Source: Anomalospiza imberbis (Eukaryota; Chordata; Aves; Passeriformes; Viduidae). Taken from it: a stretch of DNA of 64,000 nt. The stretch is taken from positions 1,364,001 to 1,428,000 of the forward strand of contig NW_027099315.1 in assembly GCF_031753505.1 (NCBI RefSeq), read 5' to 3'. The translations under genes were made by a program, and so were the position numbers. Positions 54,858 to 64,000 of the stretch are shown piece after piece (positions within the stretch are counted from its first letter, which is position 1; each line of letters starts with the position of its first letter). Below the pieces are notes generated by a model. The model did no database searches, had not been told where the DNA came from, and saw only the letters and a program-made list of their open reading frames with translations.

Positions 54858-56919
54858 GCTTCTAGTGGGTACACTGGCATTTGGCCAGCACTGAAACCCA
54901 CCACATTAATTGGTGCATTGGCTGGGAAATCTACAATTGGCAAGCCTAAACCACTACACAAAATTGATGTTTCCACCCAGTTTCGAACTGAAACCGCCAC
55001 ATCATCTGGTGGAGAATGCGGGCAATTGATGAAAGCTGTGAGATAAAGATTTATTAGGAGAAATAAAGGACAAAGCATGTATTAGGTCATAAGGTTAAGT
55101 AGAATGATAGTGAAAAGTTTATATTGTAATTATAGTAAATGTCTAAGCATGGAGGTTAGTGTAAGAAATTTTTCCTTATGTTTAATTTAGTAGTTTCATT
55201 GTTCTAGGTAGACGTTATATATTGAATGTAATATTGATAATGATTTTTGACATGTGTCTTCACGGAGGCAAAGGGTGGAATGTCCTGGCTTTGCATCACG
55301 GATCAGAGAAGCTGCTAGCAGTTTCCTCCGTGTCTGACAAAAAAACCAATCAGTAATTAACTTTGAGAGTTGACAATCTGTTAAACCACTGAGAAAGCTG
55401 ATACGTCTCTGTGAGAACACATGTAGAAAACAAAAAATCCGGGGAATGCTCTCTTTTCCTTCTGGCTGGCAACGAGGTAACAAGGCTGGCCCAGCCCCTG
55501 TCTCAGTCAAGCCAGGCTGGGCGGCCCCTACCCGGGAAGCCGCCGAGCCCCATCGGCTGCCGAGCAGGGGGAGGGGATGCCATCGGCCGCTGAGTCCAAT
55601 CCTGGCAGCCCCCCCCCCCCCCCCCTCCGCCCAGCACTGCCTCCGGAAAAAAAACAGAGGCGGGTCAGCAGCCCACACAGAAAGCAGCCCTGGGCCGGAC
55701 CGGCTCGGCCAAGATTGTACCACCGTTGAGATTTACCCACAACCACCGGGCAGGGGGGAGGAGAAGCCATCGGCCCCTGGCAGTGCTCCTGCTGTGTCCA
55801 AGACTGGCTGCTGAGATCCTGGCCCCCCCTCCATGTGACTGATCCTGATACAGCCCTAGCGCAAGCCGCTGCAGAAACCTCCATCGTAAGAGCTCCAGCC
55901 GCAAGCTACTGAGCCCGGCTGGGATGACGTAACCATCTACAGGCCCTGGACGAGATATTAACTCTTTCAGTGCTTCAATCCTCTCTCGGGTGAGGGAACA
56001 GGACAAAGTGCAGACACGTAAAGAAGCAACATGAAAATACAGAGGTCAGTGAAGAGGAAGTCAAGTCTCAGATGGGAGGGATGAGGAGATGCCTTGATCT
56101 TGGGGCAGAAATCCTCTTGTAAAGCTATGGAGAAGAATGTAATTGATACATTTGACTATTTTTCCCTATAATGCATTAGAAAGTATGGGGAGATGACTTG
56201 TTCAGCAAAGGCCTCCATGCTAAAGTAAGCAAATGTTGAAGTAGCTGTGATCTCATGAGAAGTTTAAACAGAGAAAGAGAAGAGTGATGAAGACCCTGTG
56301 CCCCCAGGGAGAGAAGAAGACCTCTGTTCCCAGCGATGAAGATGATTTCAAATATAGTTAAAGAGAACCTTTGCTCTTGAACAGCTCATCTTTAAAATAG
56401 TACCCCATAAGTTGACATGGCCCATAAACACAGCTGTGGGGAAAGTTGTAAAAATGGGAGGGACTTAATGATTGCAGATTTTTCCAGGCAGCTGCTATTC
56501 GTGGAAATTAAAAGCCACGAGGGAACTGTTTTCTTGTGGCGCAGTCTCCATAAATTTACTAGAAGGACTCCTCTCCCTAAGTGAACTGCAGAAAGACTAT
56601 TCTAGATGTGATAAACTGACTGAATTGTTTCTATAAGTTGAGTGGGAAAGAAAAGGTTGTAGGTGGAGGAGAAATTTTCTAAAAGTTTTATTCTGATTCT
56701 TAGTATTCTTTCTTTTAGGTACTGTTAATAAAGCTTTCTTTATACCCTTTTAAAGTTTTGTGCCTGCTTTGCCTTCCTCCTAATCCTATCTCACAGCAAG
56801 AAATAAGCAAGCATATTCTAGTGGGTGCACTGGCATTTGGCCAGCACTAAACCCACCATATTAATTGGTGCATTGGCCAAGAAATCTAGAATTGGCGAAC
56901 CTAAACCACTACAAACGTT
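54858..56919 (+). mobile_element. LTR-containing insert with ~105-bp end repeats
   Basis: Splits the minus-strand gamma pol between RT and protease. The first about 105 bp (54858-54962) and the last about 105 bp (56816-56919) are direct copies, TAGTGGGTRCACTGGCATTT... to ...CCTAAACCACTACA. The right part is collinear in style with the solo LTR 49221-50622 (TTAATAAAG at 56727, CTATCTCACAGC, GGCACTGGCATT-GCCAGC), so it is LTR-derived in plus orientation. C run at 55602-55622. The left end is unclear. Confidence 0.55.
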
Positions 56920-56924
56920 AATGG

Positions 56925-57639
56925 GGATTTCACCACATTTGTCTTGTATAAAAATTGCAGCAACTTCAACAAATTTAGGTTCAGGAATTATAGCTCATAC
57001 ACCCTTTCCCTTTTTAAATTTAATCTCCATTTCTAATTTCTCTAGCAAATCTCTCCCCAGCAATGGATTGAGGGAGTTAAGCATATAAAGGAATTGATGA
57101 GTTACCCAGTGCTTCCCCAGCTTGAATTTTAAAGGTTGGAAGAAAGGCTGTGTTTTGCTTACCCCTGTCACACCAACAACATTTACAGTATTTTGACTCA
57201 GTTTCCCTTCTAAAGTATTTAACAGAGAATACGCTGCTCCGGTATCTACCACAAATTCAATACTGTCTTTCCCCAGCTTAGCTATAACCGAAGGCTCTGC
57301 TGAGGGAGAAGCCTTCCATCCCCATCACTCTGAGCATGATTCTTGGCCCACTGTGAGATGGGGAACTGGGGATTTCTTCTTCAGCATCAGACAATCACGT
57401 TTCCAATGTCCCTTTTTCTTACAATAGGAACACTGATCTTTGTCCAGAGAGGAAGAAATTCTCTTGGGTGACTTCTCCTGTGTAACACTCTTACAAGGAT
57501 GGTGTCTGACGTTGTCACTTGGGTCTCCGTCCCGATACACCTTCCAGGCTATCTCTACTAATTTACTCATGTCCTGAACCCTGTCTAACTTTTGCAGCTT
57601 TCTTCTTATATCAATGTCCTGGGGTGACTTTATGATGCC
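56925..57639 (-). pseudogene. gag-pol: Gamma-like protease and nucleocapsid, minus strand
   Basis: Minus strand: nucleocapsid finger CSYCKKKGHWKRDC (about 57425) and the capsid tail IRRKLQKLDRVQDMSKLVEIAWKVY, truncated at 57639. Protease has VDTGAAYSLLNTLEG (about 57250) and PLLGRDLLEKLEME. Stops lie between them. About 120 bp at its left end (56925-57043) is duplicated at 54736-54857 across the insert. Confidence 0.8.
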
Positions 57640-58108
57640 TGTCATAGTAAAAGGGCTTTAAAATCATGGGGATTTGGGGAGTTAGAAAGAAAGTTAGGCT
57701 TAGTAGGCCCTGGGAAAATACCCTGGGAAAGTATAGGCTTTGTACTTGCTAGAACTGCACCTGTGTAAGTAGTATATGATAAATCATATAATTGTTAGAT
57801 GCAATGATTGTTTAGTAATTAAATATAATTACTGTTTAATCGTAAGAATAGTCATGGGAAACTGTGGTTAGGGGCTTGAGAAAGATCACGAAAAATTCAT
57901 GCTTGAATAAGGTCAATGTATACAATAGAACAATATAAGTTTAATAATTAATATGTAAGTTATATAACAAAAGAATATAAAATACATTCAGCTCAAAAGG
58001 CATGTCGGAGTCAGATTTGGGTCTGTACCCCTGATTCCCAGAGCACTTCAATAAAAGCACCTGCATATAATCATATTCCATGATGATGTGTGTTCCTGAA
58101 CGCTAACC
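57640..58108 (+). mobile_element. LTR related to the gamma-like provirus LTR
   Basis: TGTCATAGTAAAAGGGC...ACGCTAACC. It shares CAATATAAGTTTAATAATTA and the 3' end pattern with the LTRs at 26292 and 34387, and has AATAAA at 58050-58055. It lies in plus orientation directly against minus-strand gag. Confidence 0.75.
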
Positions 58109-58110
58109 CC

Positions 58111-58741
58111 TGTATCCTCATTCATCTGTTTAGCCCAGAAATAAGTTTTGCACCTTTAAGACTGGTTCTGAGAGAAAAGGGGAAGAGAGAAAAAGTGCAG
58201 AGTTGGTTATCAGAAACTGCACTTGCTCCCCCGCATCCTTCTCCTGGACTGTGTTGTCTGCAGAACAGACAGACAGCGGGAGAGAGCTTTCCTTTGCTTT
58301 TTAGTTTGTTTTTAGCTAGCTGAGGCAGAGAAGTTCCCTAGACTGTGGTTTTTCTTTTTCTTAGAACTATTTAAACCTGCTCTAGACTGAAAACTCAGAA
58401 GAGCACCAGCAGCTCACACCTGTGGCCCACTGGGCCGGGCCTGGGCCACAGCATTTCCCAGCGCTGGAGGGACTGATAAGAGACTGAGTGAACCGAGCTG
58501 CAACCCACAAAAAGGACTCTCTCTGAATTTGTCATCTCTTCAGAGCAACAAGAGGTTTTCTTGTTTAATATTGTTTATTTTTTGTGCTGGTGAATGCTTT
58601 GCCTGTTAAATAAACAAGTTCTTTTCCACTTTTCTCCAAGGAAATATTTTCCTGAACCAGTTAGGAGGTGGGCCGCTTGAATTTGCTTTCTAGAAGAACC
58701 CTTTTAGAGGTTTTCTCCCAAAGTTACCCTAAACCAGGACA
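58111..58741 (+). repeat. ERVL-type 5' LTR
   Basis: Contains CCCAGAAATAAGTTTTGCACC, TTAAATAAACAAG with AATAAA at 58609-58614, and ends TAAACCAGGACA. Its U3 start may be cut by the preceding LTR. Confidence 0.7.
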
Positions 58742-58752
58742 AATCCATTTTT

Positions 58753-58770
58753 TGGCGCCCAACACATGGC
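58753..58770 (+). promoter_or_regulatory. tRNA-Lys-type primer-binding site
   Basis: TGGCGCCCAACACATGGC lies eleven bases after the LTR. It matches the first ten bases of the tRNA-Lys1,2 primer site, with changes after. Confidence 0.7.
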
Positions 58771-61437
58771 TTGAGAAAGTGGAAAAAATCTGTACTGATT
58801 GCATTGTGGTTGTACTTACTCTGTATTAGGATAAAGTAGTCAGTAGCCATGTTGCTCGAATTCATAATGTCTCTCAGTTTGGAGGCCTTCATGTGTTTCT
58901 GGTTCCTAGGCTTTTTTTAGGTTTTAATACCTTTCTGGTCCCTAGGCTTATTTTCTTATCTGGAGATAGCTCCAGTATTGTCCCTAACACATAGCTTTTA
59001 CAGTACAGGAGTATGGATTAGAATAGCTATTTTGCTGGGCTCGGTGATAATAATTTATAGGGGGTTTGCAAAGGTACTGGAGTCTGTTCAAGATATGTAT
59101 GTGTGGATTCTCTGTTTGTATTTTCTACCTCTGTTGAGGTCGGGATTGAAGGCACTTGAGATGGTATTTCATGTTCGAACTCAGGTGTTTATTATTTCTT
59201 ATCTGTGAAACAGTATCACAACCATGAGTTCTGCAGCCTTTCATTAGCAAGGCACAAAATGACTATCCCTTGTTACAAGGTCTTTTAAGACTAAACTATC
59301 CAATTAAGAAATGACACCTAGATTATTTTCCCTTTTAACCCAATAACTAATCCCTCTAAGCCCACAATGTGGACTTTTCTGTCCAATTACAAAATACCAT
59401 CCAAACCCATGAAGAAGAAGGAAGAAGAAGAAGATGAACAACCTGCCTCCACCCTAAAATCTCCATCTTGCTTCATATTTATTTCTATATTCTAAAACCC
59501 CAAACTCTAAGTTTTCCACCCTATGATATTACACACTTCTAACCAACTATGCACCCATAATCCCAGTGCTATTAATCAGTTTTGGAAGTCTTCTCCACAG
59601 CCTCAGGTCAAATTCAGTGCTCTCTTGTGAGTCTGTGCCTTTCGGCACCGAAAGTTTAAAATTCTCAGCATCCAGGATTCCAACATGTATGGTTTATGGT
59701 TTATTCGTCCTACCCTGCATCCCAGTTCCAGTAGCATGCTTTAGGGATTTATTAGTAATTGCACCCAGTTTGTTAGAGGAGTAGCATAGGATGAGGCTTT
59801 TCAGCCTTTCCTTTCCTTCTTCGCCTTTGAATCTGTTACGTCATTTTTTGAGAATGCTCAGTTTCCCCTGAATGCCAAGGATACCACCTTCCTGGTATTT
59901 CATCCGGAAAGCTTCCTTTATATGGTCTACAGCTTGTCTAGAGTGAGGGCTGAGATGTCCAAAAGAGCTGATGAGACCTCTGACCCAAGAGTAGACCCAG
60001 GTGTGGAAAATTCTACAAAGTGTAGAGAATGAGAAAAAATGAGTCAAACCCTAAAGGGATTTTCGGATCCCCCAGCCTCGGAATTTTCACGTGAATAAAT
60101 TCAAAACCCAGATGAGGTGGAGAAATATCTAGAAGAAAACTGCCATGATAACTCTAAAGAGAAAATGCTCATTGCAATAAGCTAGGCCCTAGCATATGTT
60201 TATCTCATTCTACTAGATACTGTAGGGCAGCAGATAGAAGCAGGGGGGCATGGAGATAAATCAACAGCTACCCCCGTCACTCAGTCTGCAGCCAACACCC
60301 CAGCTACTCAGGTTGTAGCTAAACCAGACAGTAAGCCTAAGCCACTGACAGTTGCCATGGGAAAGAAGCACACAAACAAAACCGATCAACTAGTGATCAA
60401 CTGTAATGATCTGGGGAAAGGACCCTCAACACCAATTCCTAACACAAAATTCAGAGTCAAAGCAATTGACACAAAATCAGAAGTCAAAGCAACTGAAACA
60501 AGAGCAGAAGTCACTATTAAGTCCTTTTCCCTAAAAGACCTTCATAGCCTAAGAAAGGATTATACTCAACAACCTGATGAATCTATAATTAGTTAAATCT
60601 GCTTTTAGGATGCTACAGGTGAGGCTTCAATTCTAGACAGTACTAAAGCAAAGCATTTAAGAATCCCTGTCACATGATCTGGTTATCAACCAAAGAATGA
60701 TGAGGGGGGCTAACCCTCGCAGTCTTTGGGCACAAGTCCTACGAAGTGTGGCACAAAGATATCTGTATGCAGACAATCTATATGCAAGAAATCCAGTGGA
60801 AGACCACAGAACAAGGGATTCAACATGTGAGAGAAATGGTAGTGGCAGAGATTGCCTTCTCAGATGAAATAACAAGTAAGAATCCAGACTTGGTACCATG
60901 TACATCTGTGATGCGGTGAAAACTTGTATGACTTAGACCACAAGAATACACTTCTGTTTAGCAATAATAAAGCAAGATGACAGAGAGGAGACCATGCTTG
61001 ATATAGCAAAAAATCTCAGAGCATATGCAGATACTGTGCATAGCCCAACACATGCAAGAATTGCAGCTGTCGAAACACGTCTGTAGAAATTAAAAGATAA
61101 CACAAAATCACAAGAAACTCAGAGAAGCTATTAAAAAATAAAAAAAAGAGTTTTCTCCAAATCTCGGCAGTACAGATGAGAAGTTCTGATACCAAACACA
61201 AACATCTCCCATGAGCTAAGCTATGGTTTTTCCTGCATGATTGTAGAGAAAATATGAAGATGTGAGATAGAAAATCTACTGCTGCTGTAGCACAATGAGT
61301 GCTTAAATTAAAAGACAGCAAGACTCAGAAAAAAAGTTCCATCAAAAAATAAACAGCTCCAGTAGTCCGTAGCCAAACTGCCAGGTATGATGATAACATG
61401 TCCAATCCCCTTAAAGGAACGTCTGGGGAATCCTCTG
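58771..61437 (+). pseudogene. gag: ERVL-like gag remnant with nested solo LTR
   Basis: Decayed Gag. The first part codes FIMSLSLEAFMCFWFL and WIRIAILLGSVIIIY (58850-59200). The solo LTR 59172-59685 interrupts. Further on come RSLWAQVLRSVAQRYLYADN (about 60718) and DNMSNPLKGTSGESS (about 61390). Many stops. The 3' end matches the gag end of the remnant at 35400-35580. Not functional. Confidence 0.7.
59172..59685 (-). mobile_element. Solo LTR, minus strand, in ERVL gag
   Basis: The minus strand begins TGTTGGAATCCTGG at 59685, has AATAAA near 59191 and ends CGAACA at 59172. Flanks show no clear duplication. Contains a GAA-rich patch (59411-59437). Confidence 0.6.
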
Positions 61438-61986
61438 AATCTTTCCCCCTCAGGGAGATTCCAAGAGCATTGCCTTGGAGAGACTTACCATAGAGTTTCC
61501 CCCACCTGGGCAGACAGAAAGGACTTCCTCATGAACTCTTGCTTAACAATGAACCACTCCTGTTCCATTCCCCATATGACCCAAATTCTAGTGCTTTCTC
61601 CTTTCCCTGTTCCCTCATTGGTTGAGGTATCCCTGGTGGCCGGCCCCATCTTCCCTGTAGGCTAATGGCCTTCACCCTGTCCTCTGTGTGTACTTGATAG
61701 AAGAATCATGCAAGGCTTTTGGCCCATGCAGTCATGTCCTCAATGAACAACTTGAGTGACAAATTTGAACTCGCGTCCAAATTGCATCCTCAAAGCTTTC
61801 AAAGCAATTGAGGGAAATTGACCCAATTCAGAAATTGACCAAATTCAAAAACACTTGCGAAATCTCTAAAATGCCATGAAATCTCTGAAATGCCATGGCC
61901 ACAGCCCTTTATTTAATCACTTGGGCCGAGGCTGTCGTGGCTTTCCAGTACACTTTGAGCTGTCACTAAAACACAGCTCTTTCCGC
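61438..61986. other. No gene seen
   Basis: Short open frames only. A local repetition of AAATCTCTNAAATGCCATG occurs at about 61860-61895. Confidence 0.55.
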
Positions 61987-62013
61987 TTTTTTTTTTTTTT
62001 TTTTTTTTTTTTT
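61987..62013. repeat. 27-nt T run (A run on minus strand)
   Basis: Uninterrupted T27. On the minus strand it is a poly(A) directly following GC-rich sequence. Confidence 0.95.
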
Positions 62014-62498
62014 CAAAAAAGCCAGCAGCACCTGCGGGCTCCAGGACCCTGCGGTGCTCGGCGAGGCGGAGGACCCGGTCCAGGGGGCCGGGCCAAGCGT
62101 CCCAAACCTGGCTGGGGGGGCGGAGAGCCCAGGCTCTCTGCCGAGCCAAGATCCACGCGGCTCGGTCCCTCTCCCCAGCTTCTCATAGGTATCACTTGGG
62201 GCCCCTGAATCTGGGGTCCCTGGGACACTCCATGGCCACCCGCAGATGGGCGACCCATTCCAACCTTATATTTCGGTGCACGCCCCCACCAGGCTGCGAG
62301 AATCCCGGCAATTCCTCCGGCTTTTCGCCCTCCCCCCACCCCACCTGGCCATGGATTAAGCCACAGCTTCTCGGGACCCCGCTCCTTCCGCTCTGTGAAC
62401 AGGAGCAGGACGCGCGGGGCGCGGGCAGGGGAGGTTTTCCCGGGAATATAAAATTCCACCCTGGTTTTGGTGATCTTTACACCATTCATGCCTACCTA
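62014..62498 (-). other. GC-rich DNA, open minus frame of unknown nature
   Basis: A 158-codon minus frame (62489-62013) runs up to the A run and is Gly/Pro/Arg-rich. I recognise no domain. It may be 3' untranslated or unrelated sequence downstream of the gag-like frame. Confidence 0.35.
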
Positions 62499-64000
62499 TT
62501 ACAAGGGGCTGCTCTTCGCTCCCGGTGTGTTTGCGCTGCCCCGCGATACAATGGACTGAATCGCGGCCCCATCCCCATCCCCAGCCACGGTAGCAGCAGC
62601 AGTGGCGCTGCTGCGGACCAAGCCGGTGTTCCCTCCCCCTGCCTCTGCCTCAATGGGACAGAGCTCAGGGCAGTCTGGGGGAAGCAGAGGGAGTGGTGGG
62701 CTGGATGCAGGCTGTGAAACAAACGGGCTGGATGTGTTGTCCAGCACAGGGCTGCCTGCCGTTGCCGGCGGCGAATCACAGAGCGAAGTCGCTGCTGATG
62801 AGTCGGCTACAGGCGCCGCGGTGGCGGGAGCCGCTGCGCCCTGCGAGCGCTCCCCGCCCGCAGCGAGCGGTGCGGGGGGTGCAGTTTTCCCCGCGGCGTG
62901 GCACGCCGCCAGCCCAAGCGGAGCGGGCGGCGCGGCTTCGGCGGCGTCTCTCGGCGCTGGCGGTCGCGGCGGCGGCTGCGACAACTCTGCTGGTCCCGGA
63001 GTCGGCGGCGGCGGTCGGCTCGGCGCCGGCAACTCTGCCAGTCCCGGGGTGGGGGGCCGCGGCGGCGGCGTCTCTCTCAGGAGGGTCGCTGGTGACCGCG
63101 GCGGCGCGGCGGCTTCTCTCGACCCCGGCGGCGGCGGCGGGCTCGCTCCGAGTGGAACGGAGGGTGGAGCGAAAGGCAAGGCTGCTGCTGCCGCTGCCGC
63201 TGCTGCTGCTGCTGCCGCTGAAACGGTGGGCGGAGCGGCGGGCGGGGCGGCGAACCCCGCTGCCGGCAGGAGTCGCGCCATGGCAGGTGGGCGGGGAAGG
63301 CAGCCGGAGCCAGTCCCACAGAGGGCAGGGCGGAGAACGACATGGAGGTCCCGCCCAAGACGTGTTGCTGCACCGCAGGCGCTGGCATCGCAAAGGATAT
63401 CAAATCCCCCGGTCCGCACGGCGCGCAATGAGGCGGACCGGGAGGCAGTTGCGCCTGTCCCGTTGGCAAAGCAGAAGCCCCCGCATGCGGCGGGGGGCGT
63501 GCCAGGGGATGGATCAGAGGCTCCATTGCCGGTCCCAGCAGTACAAGAGGGCAGGACCCGTACATCTGCGCAGGCTCCATCAGCGAAGGAGTCGGGGGGG
63601 TCCAGCCCCCACTGCGCCATGGACTGCGGGCGGCGCCGGCCCCCCCGCGAATGCAGTCCGGAAAGGGGGGGGGGCTGAGAAGCCGCGGGCGGTGGCGGCA
63701 GCCGCCGGTCCGGGGCCGCCCCGTGCAGTCCTTGCAACGTTGGCCGCGGCGCGGGCTGCGGCGCGGTCAGTGTCCGGAATCCCGAAATGTCCCGGTCGGA
63801 ACCGCTGCCTCTTTGGGTCCCGGCCTGCAGGGTTATGTAAATGCTCGCCCAGACTGTGAGCAGTTCGGGTGCTATTGCGTCCCCTTTGTCCAACTGCTTC
63901 ATGAGGCAGCGTCCCAAATCACGCCAAACTCTACGATCAAAGGCGCTTGCAAGGTCCGCAGAAAATCCACGGTCCCGAGCCCAATCCAGGAGTCTGTCGA
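62499..64000 (-). CDS. Probable gag N-terminal part, incomplete at window edge
   Basis: A minus-strand frame open from the window edge to the stop at 62499, about 500 codons. The edge-proximal part (LLDWARDRGFSADLASAF, VWRDLGRCLMKQL, then ELLTVWASIYITL) looks like a small helical matrix-type domain of avian ERV Gag. It is followed by about 350 residues of low-complexity Pro/Ala/Gly, including an Ala run near 63190-63225. No capsid homology block or zinc finger follows before the stop, so it is truncated or frameshifted. Base composition is extremely CpG-rich, and this keeps overlapping plus-strand frames open too (62602-63859), which I treat as shadows. The family call is tentative. Confidence 0.4.
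   Translation of the reverse strand, partial: DRLLDWARDRGFSADLASAFDRRVWRDLGRCLMKQLDKGDAIAPELLTVWASIYITLQAGTQRGSGSDRDISGFRTLTAPQPAPRPTLQGLHGAAPDRRLPPPPAASQPPPLSGLHSRGGRRRPQSMAQWGLDPPDSFADGACADVRVLPSCTAGTGNGASDPSPGTPPAACGGFCFANGTGATASRSASLRAVRTGGFDILCDASACGAATRLGRDLHVVLRPALCGTGSGCLPRPPAMARLLPAAGFAAPPAAPPTVSAAAAAAAAAAAAALPFAPPSVPLGASPPPPPGSREAAAPPRSPATLLRETPPPRPPTPGLAELPAPSRPPPPTPGPAELSQPPPRPPAPRDAAEAAPPAPLGLAACHAAGKTAPPAPLAAGGERSQGAAAPATAAPVADSSAATSLCDSPPATAGSPVLDNTSSPFVSQPASSPPLPLLPPDCPELCPIEAEAGGGNTGLVRSSATAAATVAGDGDGAAIQSIVSRGSANTPGAKSSPL

Noticed and set aside
55196..55723. 175-codon minus frame in the LTR-containing insert
   Set aside because: It spans U3-like and poly-C sequence, with no domain.
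62602..63859. Plus-strand frames of 358 and 388 codons
   Set aside because: Low-complexity products of CpG-rich DNA opposite a minus frame that has a matrix-like beginning and continues past the window edge.

Overview
The window looks like a vertebrate genomic segment from a bird, probably a songbird. It carries several CR1 LINE fragments with the typical CR1 reverse transcriptase and 3' tail, many LTRs, and proviruses of gamma-like, beta/alpha-like, ENS-1/ERNI-like and ERVL-like types. I recognise no intact host gene, rRNA or tRNA. Such dense, nested and often young endogenous retroviruses (ERVs) fit a repeat-rich, low-recombination region (for example the W chromosome or pericentromere), but that placement is inference.

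Layout. 1-8522: a CR1 LINE split by a minus-strand provirus (101-6642, 5-bp target duplication GTATC, near-identical LTRs) and by a minus-strand solo LTR (7251-7873, duplication GGTACT). 8523-26291: AT-rich unique-looking DNA with solo LTRs, decayed CR1 copies, a GA microsatellite and an unexplained 847-bp insert between 19-bp direct repeats (11686-12570). 26292-34798: a complete but decayed gamma-like provirus on the plus strand. 34799-36862: ERVL-like LTR, gag and pol remnants. 36863-45912: a nearly full-length plus-strand provirus with beta-like gag-pro-pol and an alpha-like env TM. It has one stop in pol and one frameshift in env, a heptameric slippery site at the gag end and 505-bp LTRs differing at about six sites. 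45913-54072: a mosaic of two related beta/alpha-like proviruses containing two solo LTRs with clear target duplications. 54073-58108: a minus-strand gamma-like pol/gag remnant split by a large LTR-containing insert, abutting a plus-strand LTR of the same broad family. 58109-61437: ERVL 5' LTR, tRNA-Lys-type primer site and gag remnant, holding another solo LTR. 61987-64000: a 27-nt T run followed by GC-rich DNA with a long minus-strand open frame, probably a gag start, running off the window edge.

Functionally, each provirus once encoded Gag (assembly), Pro/Pol (maturation, reverse transcription, integration) and Env (entry), driven by its 5' LTR and primed by a host tRNA. None is intact here. 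The provirus at 36863-45912 comes closest; its oddities (GC-rich leader between candidate splice sites, overlapping late-domain motifs, Env separated from its membrane anchor) are the most interesting things I found. I did not find convincing evidence of a wholly new type of genetic system.
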